A DNA stretch of 64,000 nt from Halomonas sp. THAF5a (GCF_009363755.1 NZ_CP045417.1:1178001-1242000); one strand, 5' to 3'; shown: positions 50,086-58,977, numbered from the stretch's first letter. A program made the numbers and translations. The notes: generated by a model not told the origin, from the sequence alone.

Positions 50086-50895
50086 TCAATCCCAGTCCGG
50101 CGCGAAGTCCGGATCGGCGATGCGCTCGCCGCGATCCAGCGCGGCGATGGCCTGCATCTCCTCGTCGCTGAGCGTCAGGTCGAAGGCCGCCAGGTTGCTG
50201 CGGATGTTCTTCGCCTTGGTGGAGGAGGGGAAGGTGACGATGTCCTGCGCCTTGAGCCAGGCCAGCGCCACCTGCGCCGGGCTGGCGTCATGGCGCTCGG
50301 CGATCTGCTTGAGGGTCACATCCTCCATGACCTTGCCCACCGCCAGCGGCATGAAGGCGGTCACCTCGATGCCGTGCTCCCGGCACTTCTCGATCACCTG
50401 GCGGTTCTGCAGGAAGGGGTGCACCTCGACCTGGTTGGTCAGGATCTCGCCGCGCCCGAGAATCGACACGGCACGGTCCAGCTGCGCGCAGGTGAAGTTG
50501 GAGACGCCGATGTGGCGCGCCTTGCCGGCCGCCTTGACTTTCTGGAGCGCCGGCAGATAGTCCTCCATGGCGACCTCGTCGTTCGGTGACGGCCAGTGGA
50601 TGAGCAAGAGATCCACGTAGTCGGTCTTCAGGCGCTCGAGGCTCTCGTCCACGCTCTTTTCCAGGTCGCCCGGTACCAGGCGGTCATGCCACACCTTGGT
50701 GGTGAGGAAGATCTCGTCGCGGGCGATGCCGCTGTCGGCCAGTACCTCACCGACCTCGGCTTCGTTTCCATAGAACTGGGCGGTATCGACATGGCGATAG
50801 CCCGCCTCCAGTGCCGTGGTCAGGCTGTCTCGCAGGGTGTCGCCCTCGAGACGGAAGGTGCCAAAGCCGGGGTTGGGCAGTGTTGTCGCGGTCAT
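50086..50895 (-). CDS. dkgB: 2,5-diketo-D-gluconate reductase B-like aldo/keto reductase, copy 1
   Basis: 269 residues; ATG at 50895 with AGGAG. AKR motifs: GFGTFRLEGDTLRDSLTTALEAGYRHVDTAQFYGNE (Asp, Tyr), IFLTTKVW (Lys), DLLLIHWPSP (His), and the NADPH loop VTFPSSTKAKNIRSN. Reduces small carbonyls and methylglyoxal-type compounds. Its DNA is about 97% identical to 58147-58953 (about 23 mismatches in ~790 bp by eye); the mismatches concentrate near the 5' end. Confidence 0.92.
   Translation of the reverse strand: MTATTLPNPGFGTFRLEGDTLRDSLTTALEAGYRHVDTAQFYGNEAEVGEVLADSGIARDEIFLTTKVWHDRLVPGDLEKSVDESLERLKTDYVDLLLIHWPSPNDEVAMEDYLPALQKVKAAGKARHIGVSNFTCAQLDRAVSILGRGEILTNQVEVHPFLQNRQVIEKCREHGIEVTAFMPLAVGKVMEDVTLKQIAERHDASPAQVALAWLKAQDIVTFPSSTKAKNIRSNLAAFDLTLSDEEMQAIAALDRGERIADPDFAPDWD
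50089..50880. repeat. Direct repeat with 58150-58941 (dkgB paralogues)
   Basis: Gap-free alignment at offset 8061 to 58150-58941. Homology is confined to the coding region and stops at the ATG and the stop. Same orientation, so recombination could delete or duplicate the 7.3 kb between them. Confidence 0.9.
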
Positions 50896-51202
50896 GAAGA
50901 CTCCTGATCGGGGGAAGTGTTCCTGAGTGCCCTCGGGGGACATCCAGGCCTTCTCGGCATGCTGACGGCCCTTCCCTCCCAAGGAGGGCAGGGCGTGCCG
51001 TTAACCTTGGGGGCGAAGGGGCGATGAGACAATGCCGCTCAACGAAAAATATTATCTTGCTAATTGAAAAGGTCCGTCGGCCCGCGAGATCGACAAGGGG
51101 CGCGGCACCGTGCCGGACGACGATGCCGCGCCGAGGCCCGAGGGTCGATCCGTTCGGTGGTGATTCCCGTGATCGGTATGCCCAGTCAGGCGAACGAGTG
51201 TG

Positions 51203-52147
51203 TCAGCGAGCCGTCTGTTGCCGTGCCGCTTCGCCCCGTGGCCGAGTGCGTCCCACCGGTGCGCTGATGCAGACCAGGCAGGCCAGGATCAGCACGATGC
51301 CCAGCCAGCCGGTGGTCGGCAGGCGCTCGCCGACGATGATCACCGCCAGGCCGGCGGCCACGACCGGTTCGAACAGGGTGATGGTGGTAGCCGTGCTGGC
51401 GGGGACCCTCGCCAGGCCATGCCCGAAGCAGAGATAGCCCAGCAGCATGGGCACGAGGGCCATGTAGAGACCGACGGCGGCATTGTTCCAGGAGGCCAGC
51501 AGCGGGGCGCCGGTCAGCAGCAGGACCGGCACCAGCAGCAGGCCGCCGATGCCGAAGGTGGCGCCCATGGCGGCGCGCGAGGGGATGCCCTGCTGCATCA
51601 GGCGGCGTGCCGTCCAGGAATACAGCGCATAGCTGAGGCCGGCGAGCAGGCCGAGCAGGGTGCCCGGGAGCACGTCGGTCGTCGTGCCCGCCGGGACATG
51701 CCCCGCCCCCTCGGCCACGCACAGCAGCAGCATGCCGGACAGCCCGAGCCCGGCGCCGAGCATCCAGCGTGCCCCGAGGCGCAGCCCGTCCAGCCGCGAC
51801 TCGATCAGCGCCGAGAGCAGGGGAGCCGAGCCGATGGAGACCACCGTGCCGATGGTCACCCCGGCCAGGCGCATGGAGGCATAGAAGGCGAGCGGGTAGA
51901 TGGCCACGGCGACCGCCCCGATCACGAGCCAGCGCCAGTGGGTCCTGAGCCGAGACCGGTGGTGGCGAATCCTGCCTGCCGAGAGCATCGCCTGCATCAA
52001 TCCCCCGCCGCCCATGGCGACGGCCCCGATGGCGACCGCTCCGACATCCGGGGCGAAGGTGGCGGCCGTGCCGGTCGTGCCCCACAGCACCGCCGCCACC
52101 AGCACGGTCAGGATGCCCAGTAACCGTTCGTTGACCTGCCGTGTCAT
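51203..52147 (-). CDS. DMT superfamily (EamA) transporter
   Basis: 314 residues, about 10 hydrophobic helices in two EamA halves (LGILTVLVAAVLWGTTGTAATFAPD ... LLGLLAGLSYALYSWTARRLMQQG ... ITLFEPVVAAGLAVIIVGERL). Its ATG overlaps the stop of the TetR gene (52144-52147), so the regulator and exporter are co-expressed. Exports a metabolite or drug controlled by TetR. Confidence 0.9.
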   Translation of the reverse strand: MTRQVNERLLGILTVLVAAVLWGTTGTAATFAPDVGAVAIGAVAMGGGGLMQAMLSAGRIRHHRSRLRTHWRWLVIGAVAVAIYPLAFYASMRLAGVTIGTVVSIGSAPLLSALIESRLDGLRLGARWMLGAGLGLSGMLLLCVAEGAGHVPAGTTTDVLPGTLLGLLAGLSYALYSWTARRLMQQGIPSRAAMGATFGIGGLLLVPVLLLTGAPLLASWNNAAVGLYMALVPMLLGYLCFGHGLARVPASTATTITLFEPVVAAGLAVIIVGERLPTTGWLGIVLILACLVCISAPVGRTRPRGEAARQQTAR

Positions 52148-52731
52148 GCGGCCTCCAGCATGGCCGCTGCCATGGTGCGCGCCTGCCGCAGGCAGTCGCT
52201 CTCGCCCTCCAGGCCCGCCCGGGCCATGGCCCCCTCGAGCAGGAAGGCCAGGTGCTGCGCCAGCTGCTGGGCCCGTGCCCGATCGTTAAACAGCGCCTCG
52301 AGGTGTTCCGCCAGCAAGGCCTCGACCTGTTCCTTGTGCCGTCGCACCACGGCCCTGCCGGCCGCGCCCGCCGGCAGTTCGGCCGCCGCATTCAGCAGCC
52401 CGCAGCCCCGAAAGCCGCGCGAATAGGCGTGCTCGGCATGATCCTCGTAGGCGAGGAAGACGGCCATCACCCTGTCCTGAGGGGTGTGAGCCTGTGCCAG
52501 CCGCGTGGCGTAGAGGTCCAGCCATTCGGCATGGCGTACCTCGAGGTAGGTCGCCACCAGCGCGGCCTTCGAGGCGAAGTTGTTATAGAGGCTCTTCTTG
52601 GCGACCCCGGCGTGCTTGACGATGGTGTCGATGCCGGTGGCGGTGATGCCGTCGTTGTAGAAGAGCTCGGCGGCCGCATCGATGAGGCGCTGCTGGGCGC
52701 TGGCGGGTGCGTTGGGCGATGGGCGGGTCAT
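52144..52731 (-). CDS. TetR/AcrR family regulator
   Basis: 195 residues. N-terminal HTH RLIDAAAELFYNDGITATGIDTIVKHAGVAKKSLYNNFASKAALVATYLEVR, C-terminal helical ligand domain with two Cys (GFRGCGLLNAAAE). Located directly upstream of, and overlapping, the DMT gene; a perfect dyad lies before its start. Likely represses its own operon until a ligand binds. Confidence 0.9.
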   Translation of the reverse strand: MTRPSPNAPASAQQRLIDAAAELFYNDGITATGIDTIVKHAGVAKKSLYNNFASKAALVATYLEVRHAEWLDLYATRLAQAHTPQDRVMAVFLAYEDHAEHAYSRGFRGCGLLNAAAELPAGAAGRAVVRRHKEQVEALLAEHLEALFNDRARAQQLAQHLAFLLEGAMARAGLEGESDCLRQARTMAAAMLEAA

Positions 52732-52748
52732 GGGAGCCTCACTGAACG

Positions 52749-52772
52749 AGTAGGTAGATCAGTCTACCTACT
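52749..52772. promoter_or_regulatory. Perfect inverted repeat, TetR operator
   Basis: AGTAGGTAGA and TCTACCTACT (10-bp arms, 4-nt centre TCAG) lie 18-41 bp upstream of the TetR start. The size and position are those of an autoregulatory TetR operator for the tetR-DMT unit. Confidence 0.8.
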
Positions 52773-52856
52773 AGCGCCATGAGGTCAAACGAAACCGCAG
52801 CAAGATCTTCGGGCCTCTGGCGTGGCACCCCCTGCCTGAGGTCCGCGCACCATGAT

Positions 52857-52891
52857 AAAAACCAAGCGCTCCCCGGGCAGGGGAGCGCTTG
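52857..52891 (-). terminator. Intrinsic terminator downstream of DJ-1-like gene
   Basis: Perfect 12-bp stem CAAGCGCTCCCC/GGGGAGCGCTTG with loop GGGCA (52863-52891); on the minus strand GGTTTTTAT follows. Ends the secreted DJ-1-like gene transcript. Same hairpin family as 48453-48482. Confidence 0.85.
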
Positions 52892-52915
52892 ATGGGGCGG
52901 CCAGGTCCTGGAGGC

Positions 52916-53665
52916 TCATGCCTCGCTGTTCAGCGCCTGGGCCAGGGTCTTGCCGAGCTCGGTGGCGGACTGGGGGTTCTGGCCGGTGATCAGGCGGCCA
53001 TCCTGGACCACGAAGGGCTGGAACATCTCGCCCTCCTGGTAGAGGGCGCCACCTGCGGTCAGCGCATCCTGCAGCAGATAGGGCACCACCTCCGTCAAGC
53101 CCACCTCGGCTTCCTCGGCGTTGCTGAAACCTGCCACCCGCTTGCCGTCGATCAGCAGGTTCCCTTGCTCGTCACGCAGGTTCAAAAGGGCCGTCGGTCC
53201 ATGACAGACGGCCGCCACATAGCCGCCCTGGGCGTAGATGGCCGAGCCGATCTTCTCGATGGCCGGGCTGTCCGGGAAATCCCAGACCGTGCCGTGCCCT
53301 CCGGCGAAGAGAATGGCGTCATAGTCGGCAGGGTCGATATCGGCCAGCTTGGCCGTGTTATCCAGCAGTCGGCGCGTTTCCGGAGAGGCCAGAAAGGCGG
53401 CATTGATCGGGTCATCGCCTTCCAGGCTCCAGGGATCGATGGGAGCGGCGCCGCCATCGATGCTGGCGAGTTCGACCTCGATGCCGGCAGTGGTCAATTC
53501 ATGGTGCGGGTGGGTCATCTCCGATAACCACAGGCCGGTCGGCTTGTCCGTGTCGCCCATGACGCTGTGGCTGGTCACCACAATCAAGGCTCTCGGATCG
53601 GCATCTGCCATGGCCGACAGCGGTACCAGCATGAGTGCCGCAAGAAGAGACGTAAGCTTTTTCAT
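52916..53665 (-). CDS. Secreted DJ-1/PfpI (Hsp31/glyoxalase III-like) protein
   Basis: 249 residues; ATG at 53665 gives a Sec signal (MKKLTSLLAALMLVPLSAMADAD), an in-frame ATG at 53701 lies upstream. Class-1 glutamine amidotransferase-like fold: LIVVTSHSVMGDTDKPTGLWLSE (acidic position), ILFAGGHGTVWDFPDS, and the nucleophile AVCHGPTALLNL with Cys and His. Usually cytoplasmic, so the signal peptide is notable. Possibly a periplasmic glyoxalase III or deglycase. Confidence 0.87.
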   Translation of the reverse strand: MKKLTSLLAALMLVPLSAMADADPRALIVVTSHSVMGDTDKPTGLWLSEMTHPHHELTTAGIEVELASIDGGAAPIDPWSLEGDDPINAAFLASPETRRLLDNTAKLADIDPADYDAILFAGGHGTVWDFPDSPAIEKIGSAIYAQGGYVAAVCHGPTALLNLRDEQGNLLIDGKRVAGFSNAEEAEVGLTEVVPYLLQDALTAGGALYQEGEMFQPFVVQDGRLITGQNPQSATELGKTLAQALNSEA

Positions 53666-53749
53666 TTCGGTGACTCCATGACCGTAGTGATGGCCCCTCA
53701 CGACGGTGGGGGAGTGCGGGGCCTGGACGGGTTGGCGTGACGGGCTGGG

Positions 53750-54784
53750 TCAGGCGTGGTCCACGCTGGCGACGAAGGCGTCCACCAGGCGTTGCGTGGC
53801 CACGGCCCGCTGGCGAGCCTGTTCACGCTCGGGGCTGTTCGGTGTCTGGGCCATGGTCACGAAGTGTTCGACGAGCTGCACCGCCTGGCGCTGGCCCTGA
53901 GCGCTTGTGTGGCGCTCGAATTCGTGGGGAGCGGCCATCTCCTGGCGCACCACGAAGCCGGTAGGGTGTTCGGGATGATCGAAGGCGAAGCCGTCCTTCC
54001 AGTCGAGCACGTAGTCGTCGAGCTGGATCAGGCCATGCTCGCCGAGGATCGTCAGGTCCATCTGGCAGACGCCGGCGTCGTAGCCGAAATCGAAGGTCGA
54101 GGTCTGGCCGTCGGCGAAGACCATCAGGCCGGCTCCTCGGATGACCGCGCCGCTGTCCTTGTCGCGGCGAACCTGCCCGGCGACCCGGACCGGCGCGCCG
54201 TGCGGGCGCAGGAACTCGACGATGGCCCGCATGTTGTACCAGCCCATGTCCCCGATGGCGCCGGTGGGCTCCCGGGTGGGATCGAAGCGGATATTGTCCC
54301 GGTCCATGAACGGAAAGAAGAAGGAGGTGTTGACGCTGCCGGGATGGCCGAGCCGCGTCCGCTGGGTCTCGATCACCTCCTGGGTGCGCGGGTGATGGGT
54401 GAAGTGAGTGGCGTCCATGAAGGCCAGCCCCTTCGCCATGGCGCGCTCGGCCAGCCGCTCGGCGGAGGCCGCATCGAGGAAGGGCTTCTCGCTGATCAGG
54501 TGGCGCCCGCTGTCGAGTACCGCCAGGGCGATCTCCTCGCGCACGGCAGTAGGCGTGGCGACATAGACGGCATCGATGCCGTCGGCGGCCAAGAGCTCCT
54601 GCCAGGTCTCGAAGACGCGGCCGATGCCGTGCTCGCGGGCGAAGTCGCGGGCGCTCTCGGCGCGACGGCTGGTCACCGCGACCAGGTCGGCCTGCGGCGC
54701 GTCCTGGATGGCACGGGCCATGACCCCGGCGATCATGCCGCTACCGATGATGGCGAAGGTGAAGGAGGGGGAGGACGTTGACAT
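53750..54784 (-). CDS. Gfo/Idh/MocA family NAD(P)-dependent oxidoreductase
   Basis: 344 residues. Rossmann cofactor site FAIIGSGMIAGVMARAI, the EKPFLDA motif (ISEKPF with Lys), and a C-terminal alpha/beta domain with GAIGDMGWYNMRAIVEFL. These enzymes oxidise or reduce sugars, inositols or biliverdin-like substrates. Divergent from a LysR gene ~120 bp away. Substrate unknown. Confidence 0.9.
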   Translation of the reverse strand: MSTSSPSFTFAIIGSGMIAGVMARAIQDAPQADLVAVTSRRAESARDFAREHGIGRVFETWQELLAADGIDAVYVATPTAVREEIALAVLDSGRHLISEKPFLDAASAERLAERAMAKGLAFMDATHFTHHPRTQEVIETQRTRLGHPGSVNTSFFFPFMDRDNIRFDPTREPTGAIGDMGWYNMRAIVEFLRPHGAPVRVAGQVRRDKDSGAVIRGAGLMVFADGQTSTFDFGYDAGVCQMDLTILGEHGLIQLDDYVLDWKDGFAFDHPEHPTGFVVRQEMAAPHEFERHTSAQGQRQAVQLVEHFVTMAQTPNSPEREQARQRAVATQRLVDAFVASVDHA

Positions 54785-54907
54785 GACGGATCTCTCGTGA
54801 CGTCGGGGGCATGCTCGCCAGAACTGGCCTCGGCATGAGTTGTGCCCATGCTAGATACGGGTGCAGTATTCGTTAACTTGTGTTTTTCGATAACAGGTAT
54901 TCAAGAA

Positions 54908-55834
54908 ATGAATATTGCGGGGAAGGACCTGAATCTCCTGCTGATCTTTCACGTGCTCTACCAGGAAAAGAGCGTGTCGGCGGCGGCGGAGCGGCTGGCC
55001 CTCAGCCAGCCGGCCCTCAGTCACAAGCTCGCCAAGCTGCGTCACGATTTCGCCGACCCGCTCTTCGTGCGTGCCCCGCGCGGGCTGGCCCCCACCCCGC
55101 GGGCCCACGAGCTGGCGCCTCGGGTACAGCACCTGGTGGCCGGGATCGAGGGCTTCTTCGACTTCTGCGAGGGGAGCGACTACCTGGCCCGGGACGACCG
55201 GGTGCACCTCTACACCACCGACTACATGGAACAGCTGTTGCTGCCGCGCCTGCTGCCGGTGATTCGTCGGGAGGCGCCCCGTTTGCAGCTGGTGACCCAC
55301 AACACCCGCGGCCGCTTGCCTCGTGCCGAGCTGGAGAGCGGTGAGTGCGACATCGCGATCGCCGGCTTCTATGCGGGGCTTCCCGACAGCTACTACCAGC
55401 AGCGCATTCACACCGAGGGGTTCGTGGTACTGGCGGCCCGGGACAATCCGCGGATTGGCGAGACGCTGGATCTGGAGAGCTATCTGGCCTGCGAGCACCT
55501 GGTCACCAGCCTGACCGGCGACCTGCACGGTCGCGTCGATCAGAAGCTGGCCGAGATCGGACGCTCGCGGCGGGTGGTGGCTGGGCTGTCGAGCTTCATG
55601 GCGCCCCCCCTGCTGGTGGTCGGCAGTGACCTGTTGCTGACCTGCCTGGAGAGCGTCGCGACACATGCCCAGACCCATGTTCCGGGACTCGTGATCCACC
55701 CCTGCCCGCTGTCCTTGGGCGGCATCGAGGTGATCCAGACCTGGCATCAGCGGACGCACGAGGATCGCCTGCGGGGTTGGCTGCGTGGACAGATCCAGGC
55801 CGCTTTGGAACCGTCCCCGGCAGGGGAGGGTTAG
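54908..55834 (+). CDS. LysR family transcriptional regulator
   Basis: 308 residues from the ATG at 54908. HTH NLLLIFHVLYQEKSVSAAAERLALSQPALSHKLAKLRHDFADPLFVRAPRGLAPT, as in the NodD/LinR-type LysR proteins. Divergent from the oxidoreductase and probably its regulator. Substrate domain: YMEQLLLPRLLPVIRREAPRLQLVTHN. Confidence 0.87.
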   Translation: MNIAGKDLNLLLIFHVLYQEKSVSAAAERLALSQPALSHKLAKLRHDFADPLFVRAPRGLAPTPRAHELAPRVQHLVAGIEGFFDFCEGSDYLARDDRVHLYTTDYMEQLLLPRLLPVIRREAPRLQLVTHNTRGRLPRAELESGECDIAIAGFYAGLPDSYYQQRIHTEGFVVLAARDNPRIGETLDLESYLACEHLVTSLTGDLHGRVDQKLAEIGRSRRVVAGLSSFMAPPLLVVGSDLLLTCLESVATHAQTHVPGLVIHPCPLSLGGIEVIQTWHQRTHEDRLRGWLRGQIQAALEPSPAGEG

Positions 55835-55971
55835 GAGAGCTCTCCCGAGCGGGATGCCGTGCCTGGGCGGCTGTCAGATGACGCGGTCAGGATGACCCGA
55901 GTCCGCTGTGCCGGCGATTTCCTCGACCAGGGTGCGCACGGCCGGTGACTCGAGCTCGCCTTGCCCCCCCA

Positions 55972-57189
55972 TCACGCGCCGGTCGGGGTATCAGACGCCA
56001 GCGATTGGCTCTTCCCTAGGACCCAGGCGCAGATCAGGCCGAGCAGCGAGGCGAAGCCAATGGTCGTGGGGACGAGTCCCGCGTGCTGAGCGCCGATGCC
56101 CGCCAGGATGACCGGGAGACTGAAAGGCAGGTAGCTCAGCAGGAAAAACAGCGAGATGACTCCAGAGCGCTGCTCGATCGGCGCACGAGCCAGCATTGCC
56201 TTCTTGGTGCCGAGAAAGCCAGCCCCGAAGCCGATGCCCGACGATACTCCACCCAGCGCCAGTAACGAGGCGTGACCTTTGATGGTGCCCGCGATCATCA
56301 GCGACAAGCCGGTGATCATGGCAATACCCGCGATTCTCACGATAACCGCGGTATCTCGATGACGCAGCGCCACGGCCACCAGCCCACCGGTCAACGGCAG
56401 CAGGAAGATGAGCACACCACTGCGCCAGGCGGCGTCGCTCGCGAGGACATCGGCGCTCAGCGCCGGCATCAGCGCCAGGTAAAAACCACACAGCGCCCAG
56501 CCGGCCATGTTGATAGGCGCAATCCGCCAGATCACGGCTCTGATGCTCTGCGGCACGGCCACAGCAGGCCGCAAGGAGTCCACGGCTCCCGGGCGCGGAA
56601 CGACTCGCTCGCGATCGAACACGATGGCCATGGCCTGCAGCGAGTAGAGCGCCAGCAGGATTTCGTAGATGCTCTGGAAGGGTGTGGCGCTGCTATCGAC
56701 CAGCAGACTCGATCCCAGGATCCCCGATGACAACCCCAGCATGGGGCAGGCCACGGCCAGCAGGCCTCCCAGTCGAGTATCGATATCCACCAGCGCCGCC
56801 CCGAGGGCACTGGTGGCCAGCCCGGTGGCAACGCCCTGCAGGAGTCTGGCCATCAGCAGTTCCGTCGTGGTGCCGGCCTCGTGGAAGACCCACATGGAAA
56901 TACCTTGCAGCAGCAGGGCCGCCACGATGACGGGCCGGCGGCCGATGAAGTCGGACAGAGCACCGGTGATCAACAGCGTCGCCAGCAGGGCGAGGGCGTA
57001 GACCGCAAAGATCACGGTCAGCATGGTGTCGGAGAACCCCAGGGTCTGCTGGTACAGCGGGTAGAGGGGAGTGGGAGCACTGGCGGCGGCGAGCAGTCCG
57101 AAGAGCGTGCTCGCGTAGAGCAGCAGGAGCCCCATGGCACGTGGGGAGCCCGAGGGCAGCGCATCGCTGTGCGACCGAGTTAATGGCAT
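55972..57189 (-). CDS. MFS transporter, drug exporter type
   Basis: 405 residues with about 12 helices: LLLLYASTLFGLLAAASAPTPLYPLYQQTLGFSDTMLTVIFAVYALALLATLLITGALSDFIGRRPVI (motif A GALSDFIGRRP). It ends near GFASLLGLICAWVLGKSQS. Divergent from a TetR gene with two operators between them, a standard self-regulated efflux pair. Confidence 0.9.
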   Translation of the reverse strand: MPLTRSHSDALPSGSPRAMGLLLLYASTLFGLLAAASAPTPLYPLYQQTLGFSDTMLTVIFAVYALALLATLLITGALSDFIGRRPVIVAALLLQGISMWVFHEAGTTTELLMARLLQGVATGLATSALGAALVDIDTRLGGLLAVACPMLGLSSGILGSSLLVDSSATPFQSIYEILLALYSLQAMAIVFDRERVVPRPGAVDSLRPAVAVPQSIRAVIWRIAPINMAGWALCGFYLALMPALSADVLASDAAWRSGVLIFLLPLTGGLVAVALRHRDTAVIVRIAGIAMITGLSLMIAGTIKGHASLLALGGVSSGIGFGAGFLGTKKAMLARAPIEQRSGVISLFFLLSYLPFSLPVILAGIGAQHAGLVPTTIGFASLLGLICAWVLGKSQSLASDTPTGA

Positions 57190-57202
57190 ACTGCGCTCCT
57201 TC

Positions 57203-57223
57203 TAACGCAAAAATTTCGCGTTA
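57203..57223. promoter_or_regulatory. TetR-type operator 1 (before the MFS start)
   Basis: TAACGC and GCGTTA arms around AAAAATTTC form a 21-bp dyad 14 bp upstream of the MFS ATG. Its twin lies 41 bp downstream. Confidence 0.82.
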
Positions 57224-57243
57224 GCGTATTCGCCACTCGGCAC

Positions 57244-57264
57244 TAACGCAAATATTTTGCGTTA
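57244..57264. promoter_or_regulatory. TetR-type operator 2
   Basis: TAACGC and GCGTTA arms around AAATATTTT form a second 21-bp dyad with the same arms, about four helical turns (41 bp) from the first. The pair suggests cooperative binding by two TetR dimers controlling both genes. Confidence 0.82.
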
Positions 57265-57368
57265 ATGAGTGCGAGCATTCGACCGATCCGGTCGTCGTAA
57301 GGGCGATGGGCTGGCGGAGCAGAGTCGATCCATGGTGTTTCAAGGACCAACGAAGGCAAGACGAAAGG

Positions 57369-57950
57369 ATGACGGATAAGGTGATGGCGCGCCCCGGGGG
57401 GAGGAGCGCCCGTATACAGCAAGCCGTGCATGAGGCGGTGCGCCGCCTGCAGGCACAGTCCGATAGCCTGAGCGTCCCTCTGGTGGCCAGGACCGCGGGA
57501 GTGACGCCGTCGACGATCTATCGGCGCTGGGGGACCCTCAACGAGCTGCTGGCGGATGTCGCGCTGGCGCGTCTGCGCCCCGATGCGGTGCCCAAGGACA
57601 CCGGCACCCTCAGGCAGGATCTGGTGCTGTTTGCCAGCCACTATCTCGAAGAGATGACCTCCGTCCCGGGTCGACAGATGTTGCGCGACATCATGGCCAG
57701 CAGTGATCCCACCGGACGGGAGCGCTGTTATCGCTATGCGCGCGAGTGCCTGGAGCATATTGTCGAGCGCGCCGCTTCTCGCTCCAGGCCGGAGGAGGTC
57801 CTGGAAATGGGCCCAGAGCGGCTGTTGGAGCGCCTGACGGACCGCTTGCTGGCGCCGCTGTTCTACCGTGTCATCTATGACGCACGGGGCGTCGGCGAGG
57901 CTCAGCTGGAGACCTGGATCGACGAGGCGCTAGCGGCAAGAGACGCCTGA
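57369..57950 (+). CDS. TetR/AcrR family regulator
   Basis: 193 residues from the ATG at 57369 (AAAGG upstream). HTH IQQAVHEAVRRLQAQSDSLSVPLVARTAGVTPSTIYRRWGTLNELLADVALARL with a C-terminal helical domain of the TetR_C type (GTLRQDLVLFASHYLEE). Divergent from the MFS gene; the twin operators lie between the two starts. Confidence 0.9.
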   Translation: MTDKVMARPGGRSARIQQAVHEAVRRLQAQSDSLSVPLVARTAGVTPSTIYRRWGTLNELLADVALARLRPDAVPKDTGTLRQDLVLFASHYLEEMTSVPGRQMLRDIMASSDPTGRERCYRYARECLEHIVERAASRSRPEEVLEMGPERLLERLTDRLLAPLFYRVIYDARGVGEAQLETWIDEALAARDA

Positions 57951-58146
57951 GGCGGATACGGCCTCGATGGGGCTACCCTCCGATGTGTTTGCCCTTGTCG
58001 TAGCGGCTGTGTCCCAGGCCATCGGGGCGCGTGAATGGCCTTCCCTGGCCATTCCGTCGCGGTGGCGGGCTGGTTCGACTCTCCCTTCGACACCGCGCTC
58101 GTCACGCTCCTGCTCCCCGATCACGCCCTTGTCGGGGCTCCGGGGC

Positions 58147-58953
58147 TCAATCCCAGTCCGGCGCGAAGTCCGGATCGGCGATGCGCTCGCCGCGATCCAG
58201 CTCGGCGATGGTCTGCATCTCCTCATCGCTGAGCGTCAGGTCGAAGGCCGCCAGGTTGCTGCGGATGTTCTTCGCCTTGGTGGAGGAGGGGAAGGTCACG
58301 ATGTCCTGCGCCTTGAGCCAGGCCAGCGCCACCTGCGCCGGGCTGGCGTCATGGCGCTCGGCGATCTGGTTGAGGGTCGCATCCTCCATGACCTTGCCCA
58401 CCGCCAGCGGCATGAAGGCGGTCACCTCGATGCCGTGCTCCCGGCACTTCTCGATCACCTGGCGGTTCTGCAGGAAGGGGTGCACCTCGACCTGGTTGGT
58501 CAGGATCTCGCCGCGCCCGAGAATCGACACGGCACGGTCCAGCTGCGCGCAGGTGAAGTTGGAGACGCCGATGTGGCGCGCCTTGCCTGCCGCCTTGACC
58601 TTCTGGAGCGCCGGCAGATAGTCCTCCATGGCGACCTCGTCGTTCGGTGACGGCCAGTGGATGAGCAAGAGATCCACGTAGTCGGTCTTCAGGCGCTCGA
58701 GGCTCTCGTCCACGCTCTTTTCCAGGTCGCCCGGCACCAGGCGGTCATACCACACCTTGGTGGTGAGGAAGATCTCGTCACGGGCGATGCCGCTGTCGGC
58801 CAGGACGTTACCGACTTCGGCTTCGTTCCCGTAGATCTGGGCGGTATCGACATGGCGATAGCCCGCCTCCAGTGCCGTGGATAGGCTGTCTCGCAGGGTG
58901 TCGCCCTCGAGGCGGAAGGTGCCAAAACCCGGGTTGGGCATCGTCGTCATCAT
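58147..58953 (-). CDS. dkgB: 2,5-diketo-D-gluconate reductase B-like aldo/keto reductase, copy 2
   Basis: 268 residues, near-identical to copy 1 at 50086 along the whole length (differences such as QIYGNEAEVGNVL, KVWYDRL, MEDATLNQIAE, TIAELDRG). Catalytic Asp, Tyr, Lys and His are all retained, so both copies should be active. Here it lies ahead of an MdaB-like gene, separated by only 24 bp, so this copy is embedded in a different operon. Confidence 0.92.
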   Translation of the reverse strand: MMTTMPNPGFGTFRLEGDTLRDSLSTALEAGYRHVDTAQIYGNEAEVGNVLADSGIARDEIFLTTKVWYDRLVPGDLEKSVDESLERLKTDYVDLLLIHWPSPNDEVAMEDYLPALQKVKAAGKARHIGVSNFTCAQLDRAVSILGRGEILTNQVEVHPFLQNRQVIEKCREHGIEVTAFMPLAVGKVMEDATLNQIAERHDASPAQVALAWLKAQDIVTFPSSTKAKNIRSNLAAFDLTLSDEEMQTIAELDRGERIADPDFAPDWD

Positions 58954-58977
58954 GCTCTCCTGTTCGTGCTTCGGGTG

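Noticed and set aside
20264..58953. One common event behind the two ~8-kb spaced duplications
   Set aside because: The offsets differ (7970 and 8061 bp), and the duplicated genes and their boundaries are unrelated; similar spacing is probably coincidence.
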